From: Chondrus crispus
Lineage: Eukaryota > Rhodophyta > Florideophyceae > Gigartinales > Gigartinaceae
Direction: 5' to 3'
DNA length: 64,000 bases
Assembly (NCBI RefSeq): GCF_000350225.1
Contig: NW_005178620.1
Location: 1 to 64,000 of the forward strand
Each line of letters starts with the position of its first letter. Position 1 is the stretch's first letter. This document shows, one piece after another, positions 63,744 through 64,000 of this stretch. The translations under genes and the position numbers were made by a program. The notes under the pieces are model-generated. The model made no database searches. It saw only the letters and a program-made list of their open reading frames with translations, and was not told the DNA's origin.

Positions 63744-64000
63744 TGTGGTGTAACTACCTTCGTCCCGACCACTCGGAACGAGGGGGGTTAGAGGTAAGGG
63801 AGCGCGCGACGCTGGGTAACCCACGCGAGCGCGAACCGTACGGAAGGACTCGAAAAGAGGGAAGGCTCACGTGGCCAGTGACGCGCAGCCGGTCGGTGGT
63901 GTCAGATCCGGACGGCCGGTCACGGGTTAGAAGCCTGAGACTTAGAGGTAAAACCGGACGTAGTTAGCAAAAAGCCGTAAAGGGAAGGGAGGCGAGTCTG
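63744..64000 (-). repeat. Right (5') LTR, cut by window end
   Basis: Begins tgtggtgtaactacc on the plus strand and matches the left LTR from 54044 over all 257 visible bases, apart from a few substitutions and one short variable patch near 63935-63975. Confidence 0.9.

Larger units (their letters stand above)
54044..64000 (-). mobile_element. Ty3/gypsy LTR retrotransposon with chromodomain integrase
   Basis: The element lies on the minus strand: right (5') LTR from 63744 past the window end, primer-binding region, gag, pol, then the left (3') LTR from 54044. Both LTRs start with tgtggt on the plus strand, so each ends in ...ACCACA in element orientation. Over the visible 257 bp the two LTRs are about 93-95% alike, so insertion is not brand new but fairly recent. 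The gag and pol frames are long and the copy looks whole as far as the window shows. The enzyme order (protease, RT, RNase H, integrase, chromodomain) marks it as a chromovirus-like Ty3/gypsy member. Confidence 0.92.

Noticed and set aside
1-64000. CRISPR arrays, bacterial operons or riboswitches
   Set aside because: No spacer-repeat arrays or bacterial signals; introns, ER signals and chromodomain elements mark the DNA as eukaryotic nuclear.

Overview
This is eukaryotic nuclear DNA, most likely from a compact algal genome. A florideophyte red alga is my best guess (inference, not proven). Genes are mostly intronless. The few introns I could place are short GT-AG introns of about 95-185 bp. 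The gene set is eukaryotic: the meiotic MutS homologue MSH4, the mitochondrial import subunit PAM16, the ribosome biogenesis factor RRP36, an SPX-domain phosphate transporter, a GYF-domain protein, a GT61-type glycosyltransferase and an Iojap/RsfS organelle ribosome factor. Mobile DNA is abundant.

Layout. 0-4.3 kb holds GC-rich repeats and gene-poor DNA with a perfect 52-bp palindrome. 4.3-5.9 kb is a zinc-free alcohol dehydrogenase/quinone reductase-like gene. 6.3-7.4 kb is an internally deleted pogo/Tigger DNA transposon. 7.6-10.1 kb is an SPX + anion transporter gene with one apparent frameshift. 10.1-13.2 kb is gene-free with a nested MITE. 13.3-17.7 kb is a GIGYF-like gene. 18.2-18.8 kb is a small unknown gene. 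20.5-21.5 kb is a METTL25-like methyltransferase cut by an assembly gap. 22.5-27.6 kb holds three same-strand genes for secretory-pathway proteins: two diverged paralogues with signal peptide, coiled coil and five membrane spans, and an MESD-like ER protein ending in NDEL. 27.7-28.7 kb is RsfS. 29.5-32.1 kb is a Sel1-repeat protein. 33.1-36.2 kb is MSH4. 36.3-37.8 kb is a divergent PAM16/RRP36 pair. 38.3-38.7 kb is an acylphosphatase with an intron. 40.0-40.8 kb is a secreted cysteine-rich protein. 42.4-44.3 kb is the GT61-like enzyme.

From 45.4 kb to the end the window is almost all mobile DNA: a decayed PIF/Harbinger-type transposase, a frame-broken Helitron with cysteine, HUH/Tyr and PIF1 helicase parts, and a Ty3/gypsy chromodomain element on the minus strand whose right LTR runs off the window.

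The strongest unexplained signals are two. First, near-perfect, short-loop palindromes recur in unrelated places (intergenic, an MSH4 intron, the Helitron coding region); the Helitron one sits at a frame break and looks like an inserted fold-back. Second, the 22.5-27.6 kb trio is a candidate uncharacterised ER/secretory module.
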